Below are positions 26,591 to 39,921 of a stretch of DNA of 64,000 bases, one piece after another; positions within the stretch are counted from its first letter, which is position 1; each line of letters opens with the position of its first letter. Made by a program: the position numbers and the translations under genes. Source of the stretch: Calliopsis andreniformis. Its lineage: Eukaryota > Arthropoda > Insecta > Hymenoptera > Andrenidae. The stretch lies in contig NW_027480438.1 of NCBI RefSeq assembly GCF_051401765.1, positions 2,046,001 through 2,110,000 of the forward strand, read 5' to 3'. Below the pieces are notes generated by a model, which searched no databases, was not told where the DNA came from, and was given only the letters and a program-made list of their open reading frames with translations.

Positions 26591-29500
26591 CCTCGATACT
26601 CAATCTTCGATCCTCAATCCTCAATCCTCAATCCTCAATCCCCAATCCTCAATCTTCAATCGTCAATCCTCAATCCTCAATCCTCAATCCTCAATCTGCA
26701 ATCATCAATCCTCAATCTTCAACACTCAATCCTCAACCCTCAATCCTCAATCTTCAATCCTCAATCCTCAATCCTCAATTCTCAATCCTCAATCTTCAAT
26801 CCTCAATACTCAGTCTTCAACCCTCAATCCTCAATCCTCAACCCTCAATCCTCAATACTCAGTCTTCAATCCTCAATCCTCAATCCTCAACCCTCAGCCC
26901 TCATCCTCAACCCTCAATCCTCAATCCTCAAACCTCAACCTTCAATCCTCAATACTCAATCTTCGATCCTCAATCCTCAACTCCAGTCCTCAATCTTCAA
27001 TCCTCAATGCTGAATCCTCAGTCCTCAATCCCCAATCCTCAGTCCTCAATCCTCAATCATCAAACCTCAAACCTCAATCCTCAACCCTCAGCCCTCATCC
27101 TCAATCCTCAATCCTGAATCCTCAATCCTCAATCTTAAATCCTCAATACTCAGTCTTCAATCATCAATCCTCAATCCTCAATCCTCAATCCTCAATCCTC
27201 AATCCTCAATCTTCAATCCTCAATACTCAGTCTTCAATCATCAATCCTCAATCCTCAATCCTCAATCCTCAATCCTCAATCATCAATCCTCAATATTCAA
27301 TCATCAACCTTCAATCCTCAATACTCAATCTTCAATCCTCAATACTCGAACCTCAATCGTCAATCCTCATTCTTCAATCCTCAATACACAATCCTCAATC
27401 CTCAATCCTCAATCCTCCATCCTCAATTCTCAATCCTCAATCCTCTGTCCTCAGTCCTCAAACCTCAATCCTCAACCCTCAGCCCTCATCCTCAATCCTC
27501 AATCCTGAATCATCAACCTTCAATCCTCAATACTCAATTTTCAATCCTCAATACTCAATCCTCAATCGTCAATCCTCATTCTTCAATCATCAATACCCAA
27601 TCCTCAATCCTCAATCCTCAATCCTCCATCCTCAATTCTCAATCCTCAATCCTCAGTCCTCAGTCCTCAAACCTCAATCCTCAACCCTCAGCCCTCATTC
27701 TCAATCCTCAATCCTGAGTCCTCAATCCTCAATCTTCAATCCTCAATCCTCAGTTCTCAATCATCAATCATCAATCCTCAATCCTCAATCCTCAATCCTC
27801 AATAATCAATTCTCAATCATCAACCTTCAAACCTCAATACTCAATCTTCAAACCTCAATGCTCAATCCACAATCGTCAATTCTCATTCTTCAATCCTCAA
27901 TACCCAATCCTCAATCATCAATCCTCTATCCTCCATCCTTAATCCTCAATCCTCAATCCTCTGTCCTCAGTCCTCAAACGTCAACCCTCAACCCTCAGCC
28001 CTCAGCCCTCATCCTCAATCCTCAATCCTGAATCCTCAATCCTCAATCTTCAATCCTCAATCTTCAATCCTGAATAATCAATCTCCAATCCTGGATCCTC
28101 AATCCCCAATCCTCAATCCTTAATCCTCAATCTTCAATCCACAATCCCCAGTCCTCAATCTTCAATCCTCAATGCTGAATTCTCAGTCCTCAATCGCCAA
28201 TCCTCAGTCCTCAATCCTCAATCATCAAACCTTAAACCTCAATCCTCAACCCTCAGCCCTCATCCTCAATCCTCAATCCTGAATCCTCAATCCTCAATCT
28301 TAAATCCTCAATACTCAGTCTTCAATCATCAATCCTCAATCCTCAAACCTCAATCCTCAATCCTCAATCTTCAATCCACAATCCCCAGTCCTCAATCTTC
28401 AATCCTCAATGCTGAATCCTCAGTCCTCAATCCCCAATCCTCAGTCCTCAATCCCCAATCATCAAACCTCAAACCTCAATCCTCAACCCTCAGCCCTCAT
28501 CCTCAATCCTCAATCCTGAATCCTCAATCCTCAATCTTAAATCCTCAATACTCAGTCTTCAATCATCAATCCTCAATCCTCAATCCTCAATCCTCAATCC
28601 TCAATCATCAATCCTCAATATTCAATCATCAACCTTCAATCCTCAATACTCAATCTTCAATCCTCAATACTCGAACCTCAATCGTCAATCCTCATTCTTC
28701 AATCCTCAATACACAATCCTCAATCCTCAATCCTCAATCCTCCATCCTCAATTCTCAATCCTCAATCCTCTGTCCTCAGTCCTCAAACCTCAATCCTCAA
28801 CCCGCAGCCCTCATCCTCAATCCTCAATCCTGAATCATCAACCTTCAATCCTCAATACTCAATCTTCAATCCTCAATACTCAATCCTCAATCGTCAATCC
28901 TCATTCTTCAATCATCAATACCCAATCCTCAATCCTCAATCCTCAATCCTCCATCCTCAATTCTCAATCCTCAATCCTAAGTCCTCAGTCCTCAAATCTC
29001 AATCCTCAACCCTCAGCCCTCATTCTCAATCCTCAATCCTGAATCCTCAATCCTCAATCTTCAATCCTCAATCCTCAGTTCTCAATCATCAATCCTCAAT
29101 CCTCAATCCTCAATCCTCAATCCTCAATCATCAATCCTCAATCCTGAATCATCAACCTTCAATCCTCAATACTCAATCTTCAAACCTCAATACTCAATCC
29201 ACAATCGTCAATTTTCATTCTTCAATCCTCAATACCCAATCCTCAATCCTCAATCCTCTATGCTCCATCCTCAATTCTCAACCCTCAATCCTCTGTCCTC
29301 AGTCCTCAAACCTCAAACCTCAACCCTCAGCCCTCACCCTCAATCCTCAATACTCAATCTTCAATCCTCAATCCTCAATCCACAATCCCCAATCCTCAAT
29401 CCTCAGGCATCAATACTCAATCTTCAATACTCAATCCTCGATCCTCAATCCTCAATCCTCAATCCTCAACCCTCAATCCTCATACCTCAAACCTCAATCC

Positions 29501-30900
29501 TCAGCCCTCAGTCCTCATACTCAATTCTCAATTCTCAATCCTCAATCCTCAATCCTCAATCTTCAATCCTCAATAATCAACCTCCAATCCTAGATCCTCA
29601 ATCCCCAATCTTCAATCCTTAATCCTCAATCTTCAATCCTTAATTCTCAATCGTCAATCTTCAATCCTCAATACTCAATCTTCAATCCTCAATCCTCAAT
29701 CCTAAATCCTCAATCCTTAATCCTCAATCGTCAATCTTCAATCCTCAATACTCAATCTTCAATCCTCAATCCTCAATCCTCAATCCTCAATCCTCAATCC
29801 TCAATCCTCAATCCTCAATTCTCAATCGTCAATCTTCAATCCTCAACCGTCAGTCCTCGTCCTTAATCCTCAACCCTCAATCCTCAATCCTCAATCTTCA
29901 ATCATTAATACTCAACCTTCAATCCCCAATTCTCATTCCTAAATCCTCAACACTCAATCCTCAATATTCAACACGCAACCATCAACCATCAATTCTCAAT
30001 ACTCAACCATCAATCCTCAATCCTCAATCCTCAATCCTCAATTCGCAATCCTCAACCTTCTATACTCAATAATCAATCTCCAACCCTAGATCCTCAATCC
30101 TCAATCCTCAATCCTCAATCTTCCACCCTGAATCCTCAATCCTCAATCCTCAATCTTCCACCCTGAATCCTCAATCCTCAATACTCAATCCTCAATCTTC
30201 AATCCTCAATACTCAATCTTCATTCCTCAATCCTCAATCCTCAATCCTCAATCCTCAATCTTCAACCCTCAACACTCAATCTTCGATCCTCAATCCTCAA
30301 TCCTCAATCCACAATCCTCAATCTTCAATCCTCAACACAAATCTTCAATCCTCAATCCTCAATCCTCAATCCTCAATACTCATTCTTCAATCCTCAATAC
30401 CCAATCCTCAATCCTCAATCCTCAATCTTCAATCCTCAATAGTCAATCTGCAATCCTCAATCCTCAAACCTCAATCCTCAATCCTCATTCCTCTATCATC
30501 AATACCCAATCCTCAATCGTCAATCTTCAATCCTCAATCCTCAATATTCAATCATCAATACTCAATATTCAATCCTCAATCTTCAATCCTCAATACTCAA
30601 TCTTCAGTCCTCAATCCTCAATCCTCAATCCTCAATCCTCAATCCTCAGGCATCAATACTCAATCTACAATATTCAATCCTCAATCCTTAATCCTCAATC
30701 CACAATCCTCAACCTTCAATACTCAATACTCAATCTTCAATCCTCAATTCTCAATCCTCAATCCTCAATCCACAATCCTCAATATTCAAACCTCAATACT
30801 CAATCTTCAATCATCATCCTCAATCCTCAATTCTCAGTCGTCAATCCTCAGTCGTCAATCCTCAATATTCAATACTCAATCGTCAATCCTTAGTCCTCAA
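26457..30900 (+). repeat. Segmental duplication, copy 2 (partner 1-4,235)
   Basis: This is the second copy of the window's first 4.2 kb. Its 1,575-base open stretch differs from 1-1,575 by two codons (Cys to Ser and Leu to His in the notional peptide) plus at least one silent change. It keeps 209 bases (28,681-28,889) that copy 1 has lost. Its CTCTATGCTCC (29,257) and ACCGTCAGTCC (29,846) markers repeat the family A order. It ends near 30,900, where CTCGATCCTCGTTCC introduces family C. Confidence 0.9.
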
Positions 30901-33900
30901 TCCTCAATCCTCGATCCTCGTTCCTCAAACCTCAATCCCCAACCGTCAGTCCTCGTCCTCAATCCTCAATCCTCAATCCTCAATCCTCAATATTCAATCG
31001 ACAATACTCAATCATCAATCCTCAATCCTCAAACCTCAATCCTCAATCCTCATTCTTCAATCCTAAATACCCAATCCTCAATCTTCAATCCTCAATCCTC
31101 AATCCTCAATTCTCAATCCTCAATCCTTAATACTCAGACCTCAAACATCAGTATTCAACCCTCAGCCCTCGTCCTCAATCCACAACCCTCAATCCTCAGT
31201 CCTCAATATTCAATCATCAATATTCAATCTTCAATCCTCAATCCTCAATCCTCAATCCTCGATACTCAATCCTCAATTTTCAACCCTGAATCCTCAATCC
31301 TCAATACTCAATCCTCAATCTTCAATCCTCAATACCCAATCTTCAATCCTCAATCCTCAACCGTCAGTCCTCATTCTCCATCCTCAATCCTCAATCCTCA
31401 ATCCCCAATCCTCAATCTTCAATCCTCAATCCCCAATCCTCAGTCCTCAATCCTCATTCTTCAATCCTCAATACCCAATCCTCAATCTTCAACCCTCAAT
31501 CCTCAATCCTCAATCCTAATTCCTCAATCCTCATTCTTCAATCCTCAATACCCAATCCTCAATTTCAATCCTCAATCCTCAATCCTCATTTCTCAATCCT
31601 CAATCTTCAACCCTCAGCCCTCATCCTCCATCCTCAATACTCAATCCTCTATCCTCAATCTTCAATCCTCAATACTCAATCTTCGATCCTCATTCCTCAA
31701 TCCTCAATCCTCAATCCTCAATCTTCAATCGCCAATACTCAATCTGCAATCCCCAATACTCAAACCTCAATCCTCAATCCTCATTACTCAATCCTCAATA
31801 CCCAATCCTCAATCCTCAATCCTCAATCCTCAATCCCCATTCCTCAATATTCAATCATCAATACTCAATCATCAATCCTCCATCTTCAATCCTCAATACT
31901 CAATCTTCAATCCTCAATCCTCAATCGTCAATCCTCAATCCTCAATCCTCAATTTTCAATACTCAACACTCAATCTTCAATCCTCAATCCTCAATCCTCA
32001 ATCCTCAATCCTCATTCTTCAATCCTCAATACCCAATCCTCAATCTTCAATCCTCAATCCTGAATCCTCAATCCTAATTCCTCAATCCTCATTCTTCAAT
32101 CCTCAATACCCAATCCTCAATTTCAATCCTCAATCCTCAATCCTCATTTCTCAATCCTCAATCCTCAACCCTCAGCCCTCATCCTCCATCCTCAGTACTC
32201 AATCCTCTATCCTCAATCTTCAATCCTCAATACTCAATCTTCAATCCTCATTCCTCAATCCTCAATCCTCAATCCTCAATCTTCAATCCTCAAACATCTA
32301 TCCTCAATTCTCAATCCTCAATCCTCAGTCTTCAGTCGTCGAACATCAATCCCCGACCCTTAGCACTCATCCTCAATCCTCATCCCTCAATCCTCAATCC
32401 TCAAACCTAAATCCTCTACCGTCAGTCCTCGTCCTCAATCCTCAAACCTCAATCCTCAATCCTCAATATTCAATCAGCAATTCTCAATCTTCAATCCTCA
32501 ATCCTCAATCCTCAATCCTCAATCCTCAATCCTCAATCCTCAATATTCAATCATCAATACTCAATCTTTAACCCTCAATCTTCAATCCTCAATTCTCAAT
32601 CTTCAATCCTCAATCCTCAATCCTCAATCCTCAATCCTCAATCCTCAATATTCAATCCTCAATACTCAATCTTCAATCCTCAATCCTCAATCCTCAATAT
32701 TCAATCCTCAATACTCAATCTTCAATCATCAATACTCAATCTTCAACCCTCAATCTTCAATCCTCAATACTCAGTCCTCAATCCTCAATATTCAACCCTC
32801 AGCCCCCATCCTCCATCCTCAATACTCAATCCTCAATCCCCAATCTTCAATCCTCAATTCTCAATCTTCCATCCTCGATCCTCAATCCTCAATATTCAAT
32901 CCTCAATACTCAATCTTCAATCATCAATCCTCAATCCCCAATTCTCAGTCGTCAATCCTCAGTCATCAATCCTCAATCTTCAATCCTCGTTCATCAAACC
33001 TCAATCCTCAATCCTCAATATTCAATCATCCATACTCAATTTTCAATCCTGAATCCTCAATCCTCAATCCTCAATCCCCATTCCTCAATATTCAATCATC
33101 AATACTCAATCATCAACCCTCAATCTTCAATCCTCAATACTCAATCTTCAATCCTGAATCCTCAATCCTCAATCCTCAATCCTCAATCCTCAGGCATCAA
33201 TACTCAATCTACAATATTCAATCCTCAATCCTTAACCCTCAATCCACAATCCTCAAGCTTCAATACTCAATACTGAATCTTCAATCCTCAATCCTCATTC
33301 CTCAATATTCAATCATCAATACTCAATCTTCAACCCTCAATCCTCAATCCTCAATCCTCAATCCTCAGACATCAATACTCAATCTACAATATTCAATCCT
33401 CAGTCCTTAATCCTTAATCCACAATCCTCAACCTTCAATACTCAATACTCAATCTTCAATCCTCAATCCTCAGTCCTCAATCCTCAAACCTCAACCCTCA
33501 ACCCTCAGTCCGCATACTCAATTCTCAATTCTCAATCCTCAATCCTCAATCCTCAATCTTCAACCCTCAATAATCAATCTCCAATTCTTGATCCTCAATC
33601 CCCAATCTTCAATCCTTAATCCTCAATCTTCAATCCCCAATCCCCAGTACTCAATCTTCAATCCTCAATGCTCAATCCTCAATCCTCAATCCTCAGTCCT
33701 CAGACCTCAACCTTCAATCCTCAAACCTCAATCCTCAACCGTCAGTCCTCATTCTCCAACCTCAATCCTTTATCCTCAATCCTCAATCTTCAATCCCCAA
33801 TACTCAATCTTCAATCCTCAATCCTCAATACTCAATCCTCAATCCTCAAGCCTCAGGCAACAATACTCAATCTTCAATACTCAATCCTCAATCCTCAATC

Positions 33901-36900
33901 CTCAATCCTCAATCCTCAACCATCAATCGTCATTCCTCAAACCTCAATCCTCAACCCTCAGTCCTCATCCTCAGTTCTCAATTCTCAATCCTCAATCCTC
34001 AATCCTCAATCTTCAATCCTCAATAATCAATCTCCGATCCTAGGTCCTCAATCCCCAACCTTCAATCGTTAATCCTCAATCTTCAATCCTCAATCCCCAG
34101 TCATCAATCTTCAATCCTCAATGCTCAATCCTCAATCCTCAATCCTCAGTCCTCAATCCCCAATCCTTAATCCTCAAACCTCAATCCTCAACCGTCAGTC
34201 CTCGTCCTCAATCCACAACCCTCAATCCTCAGTCCTCAATATTCAATCATCAATATTCAATCTTCAATCCTCAATCCTCAATCCTCAATCCTCGATCCTC
34301 AATCCTCAATTTTCAGCCCTGAATCCTCAATCCTCAATACTCAATCCTCAATCTTCAATCCTCAATACCCAATCTTCAATCCTCAATCCTCAATCCTCAA
34401 TCCTCAATCCTCAATCTTCAATCCTCAACACTAATCTTCAATCCTCAATCCCCAATCCTCAGTCCTCAATCCTCATTCTTCAATCCTCAATACCCAATCC
34501 TCAATCTTCAACCCTCAATCCTCAATCCTCAATCCTAATTCCTCAATCCTCATTCTTCATTCCTCAATACCCAATCCTCAATTTCAATCCACAATCCTCA
34601 ATCCTCATTTCTCAATCCTCAATCTTCAACCCTCAGCCCTCATCCTCCATCCTCAGTACTCAATCCTCTATCCTCAATCTTCAATCCTCAATACTGAATC
34701 TTCGATCCTCATTCCTCAATCCTCAATCCTCAATCCTCAATCTTCAATCGCCAATACTCAATCTGCAATCCCCAATACTCAAACCTCAATCCTCAATCCT
34801 CATTACTCAATCCTCAATACCCAATCCTCAATCCTCAAACCTCAATCCTCAATCCTCAATATTCAATCATCAATACTCAATCTTGAATACTCAATCTTCA
34901 ATCCTCAATACTCAACCTTCAATCCTCAATCCTCAATCCTCAATCCTCAATCCTCAATTCTCAGGCATCAATACTCAATCTACAATATTCAATCCACAAT
35001 CCTCAATCCTCAATCCTCAGGCATCAATACTCAATCTACAATATTCAATCCACAATCCTTAATCCTCAATCCACAATCCTCAACCTTCAATACTCAATAC
35101 TCAATCTTCAATCCTCAATCCTCAATCCTCAATCCTCAATCCTCAATCCTCAATCCTCAATATTCAATCCTCAATACTCAATCTTCAATCATCTATCCTC
35201 AATCCTCAATTCTCAGTCGTCAATCCTCAGTCATCAATCCTCAATCTTCAATACTCAATCGTCAATCCTTAGTCCTCAATCCTCAATCCTCGATCCTCGT
35301 TCCTCAAGCCTCAATCCTCAACCGTCAGTCCTCGTCCTCAATCCTCAATCCTCAATCCTCAATCCTCAATATTCAATCGACAATACTCAATCATCAATCC
35401 TCAATCCTCAAACCTCAATCCTCAATCCTCATTCTTCAATCCTAAATACCCAATCCTCAATCTTCAATCCTCAATCCTCAATCCTCAATTCTCAATCCTC
35501 AATCCTTAATACTCAGACCTCAAACATCAATATTCAACCCTCAGCCCTCGTCCTCAATCCACAACCCTCAATCCTCAGTCCTCAATATTCAATCATCAAT
35601 ATTCAATTTTCAATCCTCAATCCTCAATCCTCAATCCTCGATACTCAATCCTCAATTTTCAACCCTGAATCCTCAATCCTCAATACTCAATCCTCAATCT
35701 TCAATCCTCAATACCCAATCTTCAATCCTCAATCCTCAATCCTCAATCCTCAATCCTCAATCCTCAATCCGCAATATTCAATCCTCAATACTCAATGTTC
35801 AATCCTCAATACTCAATCTTCAATCATCAATCCTCAATCCTCAATTCTCAGTCGTCAATCCTCAGCCATCAATCCTCAATCTTCAATACTCAATCGTCAA
35901 TCCTTAGTCCTCAATCCTCAATCCTCAATCATCGTTCCTCAAACCTCAATCCGCAACCCTCAGTCTTCATCCTCAATCCTCAAACCTCAATCCTCAATCC
36001 TCAATATTCAATCATCAATACTCAATCTTCAATCCCCAATCCTCAAACCTCAATCCTCAATCCACATTCTTCAATCCTAAGTACCCAATCCTTAATCTTC
36101 AATCCTCAATCCTCAATCCTCAATTCTCAATCCTCAATCCTTAATCCTCAGACCTCAAACATCAATATTCAACCCTCAGTCCTCGTCCTCAATCCACAAC
36201 CCTCAATCCTCAGTCCTCAATATTCAATCATAAATATTCAATCTTCAATCCTCAATCCTCAATCCTCAATCCTCAATCCTCAATCCTCAGTCTTCAACCC
36301 TGAATCCTCAATACTCAATCCTCAATCTTCAATCCTCAATACTCAATCTTCAATCCTCAATCCTCAATCGTCAATCCTCAATCCTCAATTTTCAATCCTC
36401 AACTATCAATCTTCAATCCTCAATCCTGAATCCTCAACCCTCAATCCTCAATCCTCATTCTTCAATCCTCAATACCCAATCCTCAATCTTCAGTCCTCAA
36501 TCCTCAATCCTCAATCCTAATTCCTCAATCCTCATTCTTCAATCCTCAATACCCAATCCTCAATCTTCAATCCTCAATACCCAATCTTCAATCCTCAATC
36601 CTCAATCCTCAATCCTCAATCCTCAATCTTCAATCCTCAACACTAATCTTCAATCCTCAATCCCCAATCCTCAATCCTCAATCCTCATTCTTCAATCCTC
36701 AATACCCAATCCTCAATCTTCAATCCTCAATCCTCAATCCTCAATCCTAATACCTCAATCCTCATTCTTCAATCCTCAATACCCAATCCTCAATTTCAAC
36801 CCTCAATCCTCAATCCTCATTTCTCAATCCTCAATCTTCAACCCTCAGCCCTCAATCCTCATTCTTCAATACTAAACACCCAATCCTCAATCCTCAATCC

Positions 36901-37703
36901 TCAATCCTCAATCCTCAATCCTCAATCCTCAATCCTCAATATTCAATCGTCAATACTCAATCTTCAATCATCAATCCTCATTCCTCAATTCTCAGTCGTC
37001 AATCCTCAGTCATCAATCCTCAATCTTCAATACTCAATCGTCAATCCTTAGTCCTCAATCCTCAATCCTCGATCCTCGTTCCTCAAACCTCAATCCTCAA
37101 CCCTCAGTCTTCATCCTCAATCCTCAAACCTCAATCCTCAACCCTCAATATTCAATCATCAATACTCAATCTTCAATCCTCCATCCTCAAACCTCAATCC
37201 TCAATCCTCATTCTTCAATACTAAACACCCAATCCTCAATCCTCAATCCTCAATCCTCAATCCTCAATCCTCAATCTTCAACACTGAATCCTCAATCCTC
37301 AATACTCAATCCTCAATCTTCAATCCTCAATACTCAATCTTCAATCCTCAATCCTCAATCCTCAATCCTCAATATTCAATCATCAATACTCAATCTTCAA
37401 TCCTCAATCCTCAATCCTCAATTCTCAATCCTCAATCCTCAATCCTCAATCCTCAATCCGCAATCCTCAATCCTCAATCCTCAATCCTCAATCCTCAATC
37501 CTCAATCCTCAATCCTCAATCCGCAATATTCAATCCTCAATACTCAATCTTCAATCATCAATCCTCAATCCTCAATTCTCAGTCGTCAATCCTCAGTCAT
37601 CAATCCTCAATCTTCAATACTCAATCGTCAATCCTTAGTTCTCAATCCTCAATCCTCAGTCATCGTTCCTCAAACCTCAATCCTCAACCCTCAGTCTTCA
37701 TCC

Positions 37704-38400
37704 TCAATCCTCAAACCTCAATCCTCAATCCTCAATATTCAATCATCAATACCCAATCTTCAATCCCCAATCCTCAAACCTCAATCCTCAATCCACATTC
37801 TTCAATCCTAAATACCCAATCCTTAATCTTCAATCCTCAATCCTCAATCCTCAATTCTCAATCCTCAATCCTTAATCCTCAGATCTCAAACATCAATATT
37901 CAACCCTCAGTCCTCGTCCTCAATCCACAACCCTCAATCCTCAGTCCTCAATATTCAATCATAAATATTCAATCTTCAATCCTCAATCGTCAATCCTCAA
38001 TCCTCAATCCTCAATCCTCAGTCTTCAACCCTGAATCCTCAATACTCAATCCTCAATCTTCAATCCTCAATACTCAATATTCAATCCTCAATCCTCAATC
38101 GTCAATCCTCAATCCTCAATTTTCAATCCTCAACACTCAATCTTCAATCCTCAATCCTCAATCCTCAATCCTCAATCCTCAATCCTCATTCTTCAATCCT
38201 CAATACCCAATCCTCAATCTTCAGTCCTCAATCCTCAATCCTCAATCCTAATTCCTCAATCCTCATTCTTCAATCCTCAATACCCAATCCTCAATTTCTA
38301 TCCTCAATCCTCAATCCTCATTTCTCAATCCTCAACCCTCAACCCTCAGCCCTCAACCTCCATCCTCAGTACTCAATCCTCTATCCTCAATCTTCAATCC
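37704..38400 (+). repeat. Duplicated block, partner 39,114-39,810
   Basis: The two blocks align without indels at offset 1,410 (37,741 to 39,151; 37,880 to 39,290; 38,341 to 39,751). Both contain the AGATCT version of the CAGATCTCAAACATC marker and the AATACCCAATC variant. They part near 38,395/39,805, where one reads CAATACTCAATCTTCG and the other CAACACTCAATCTTCA. Confidence 0.85.
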
Positions 38401-39113
38401 TCAATACTCAATCTTCGATCCTCATTCCTCAATTCTCAATCCTCAATCCTCAATCTTCAATCGCCAATACTCAATCTGCAATCCCCAATACTCAAACCTC
38501 AATCCTCAATCCTCATTACTCAATCCTCAATACCCAATCCTCAATCCTCAATCCTCAATCCTCAATCCTCAATATTCAATCATCAATACTCAATCTTGTA
38601 TCCTCAATCTTCAATCCTCAGTACTCAACCTTCAATCCTCAATCCTCAATCCTCAATCCTCAATCCTCAATCCTCAGGCATCAATACTCAATCTACAATA
38701 TTCAATCCACAATCCTCAATCCTCAATCCTCAGGCATCAATACTCAATCTACAATATTCAATCCACAATCCTTAATCCTCAATCCACAATCCTCAACCTT
38801 CAATACTCAATACTCAATCTTCAATCCTCAACCCTCAATCCTCAATCCTCAATCCTCAATCCTCAATCCTCAATATTCAATCGTCAATACTCAATCTGCA
38901 ATCATCAATCCTCATTCCTCAATTCTCAGTCGTCAATCCTCAGTCATCAATCCTCAATCTTCAATACTCAATAGTCAATCCTTAGTCCTCAATCCTCAAT
39001 CCTCGATCCTTGTTCCTCAAACCTCAATCCTCAACCCTCAGTCTTCATCCTCAATCCTCAAACCTCAATCCTCAACCCTCAATACTCAATCATCAATACT
39101 CAATCTTCAATCC

Positions 39114-39810
39114 TCAATCCTCAAACCTCAATCCTCAATCCTCAATATTCAATCATCAATACCCAATCTTCAATCCCCAATCCTCAAACCTCAATCCTCA
39201 ATCCACATTCTTCAATCCTAAATACCCAATCCTTAATCTTCAATCCTCAATCCTCAATCCTCAATTCTCAATCCTCAATCCTTAATCCTCAGATCTCAAA
39301 CATCAATATTCAACCCTCAGTCCTCGTCCTCAATCCACAACCCTCAATCCTCAGTCCTCAATATTCAATCATAAATATTCAATCTTCAATCCTCAATCGT
39401 CAATCCTCAATCCTCAATCCTCAATCCTCAGTCTTCAACCCTGAATCCTCAATACTCAATCCTCAATCTTCAATCCTCAATACTCAATATTCAATCCTCA
39501 ATCCTCAATCGTCAATCCTCAATCCTCAATTTTCAATCCTCAACACTCAATCTTCAATCCTCAATCCTCAATCCTCAATCCTCAATCCTCAATCCTCATT
39601 CTTCAATCCTCAATACCCAATCCTCAATCTTCAGTCCTCAATCCTCAATCCTCAATCCTAATTCCTCAATCCTCATTCTTCAATCCTCAATACCCAATCC
39701 TCAATTTCTATCCTCAATCCTCAATCCTCATTTCTCAATCCTCAACCCTCAACCCTCAGCCCTCAACCTCCATCCTCAGTACTCAATCCTCTATCCTCAA
39801 TCTTCAATCC
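39114..39810 (+). repeat. Duplicated block, partner 37,704-38,400
   Basis: This is the second copy at offset 1,410. It leads directly into the GTCGAAC cassette at 39,922, whereas the first copy leads into the ATCGCCAATACTC module, so the duplication moved the block into a new context. The offset is not a multiple of seven, which shows that the intervening stretch carries net phase-changing indels. Confidence 0.8.
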
Positions 39811-39921
39811 TCAACACTCAATCTTCAATCCTCATTCCTCAATCCTCAATCCTCAATCCTCAATCTTCAATCCTCAAACATCAATCCTCAATTCTCAGTC
39901 CTCAATCCTCAGTCCTCAGTC

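Larger units (their letters stand above)
32338..39921 (+). repeat. Family C unit C0, subtype X (7.6 kb)
   Basis: It starts at GTCGAACATCAATCC and carries CAAACCTAAATCCTCTACC 63 bases later (32,401). Both features are shared only with unit C6 at 56,107/56,170, at a constant offset of 23,769. The interior is long because no further GTCGAAC cassette occurs until 39,922. It holds several CAGACCTCAAACATC modules (35,514; 36,149) and the 1,410-base-offset duplication at 37.7/39.1 kb. Confidence 0.75.
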
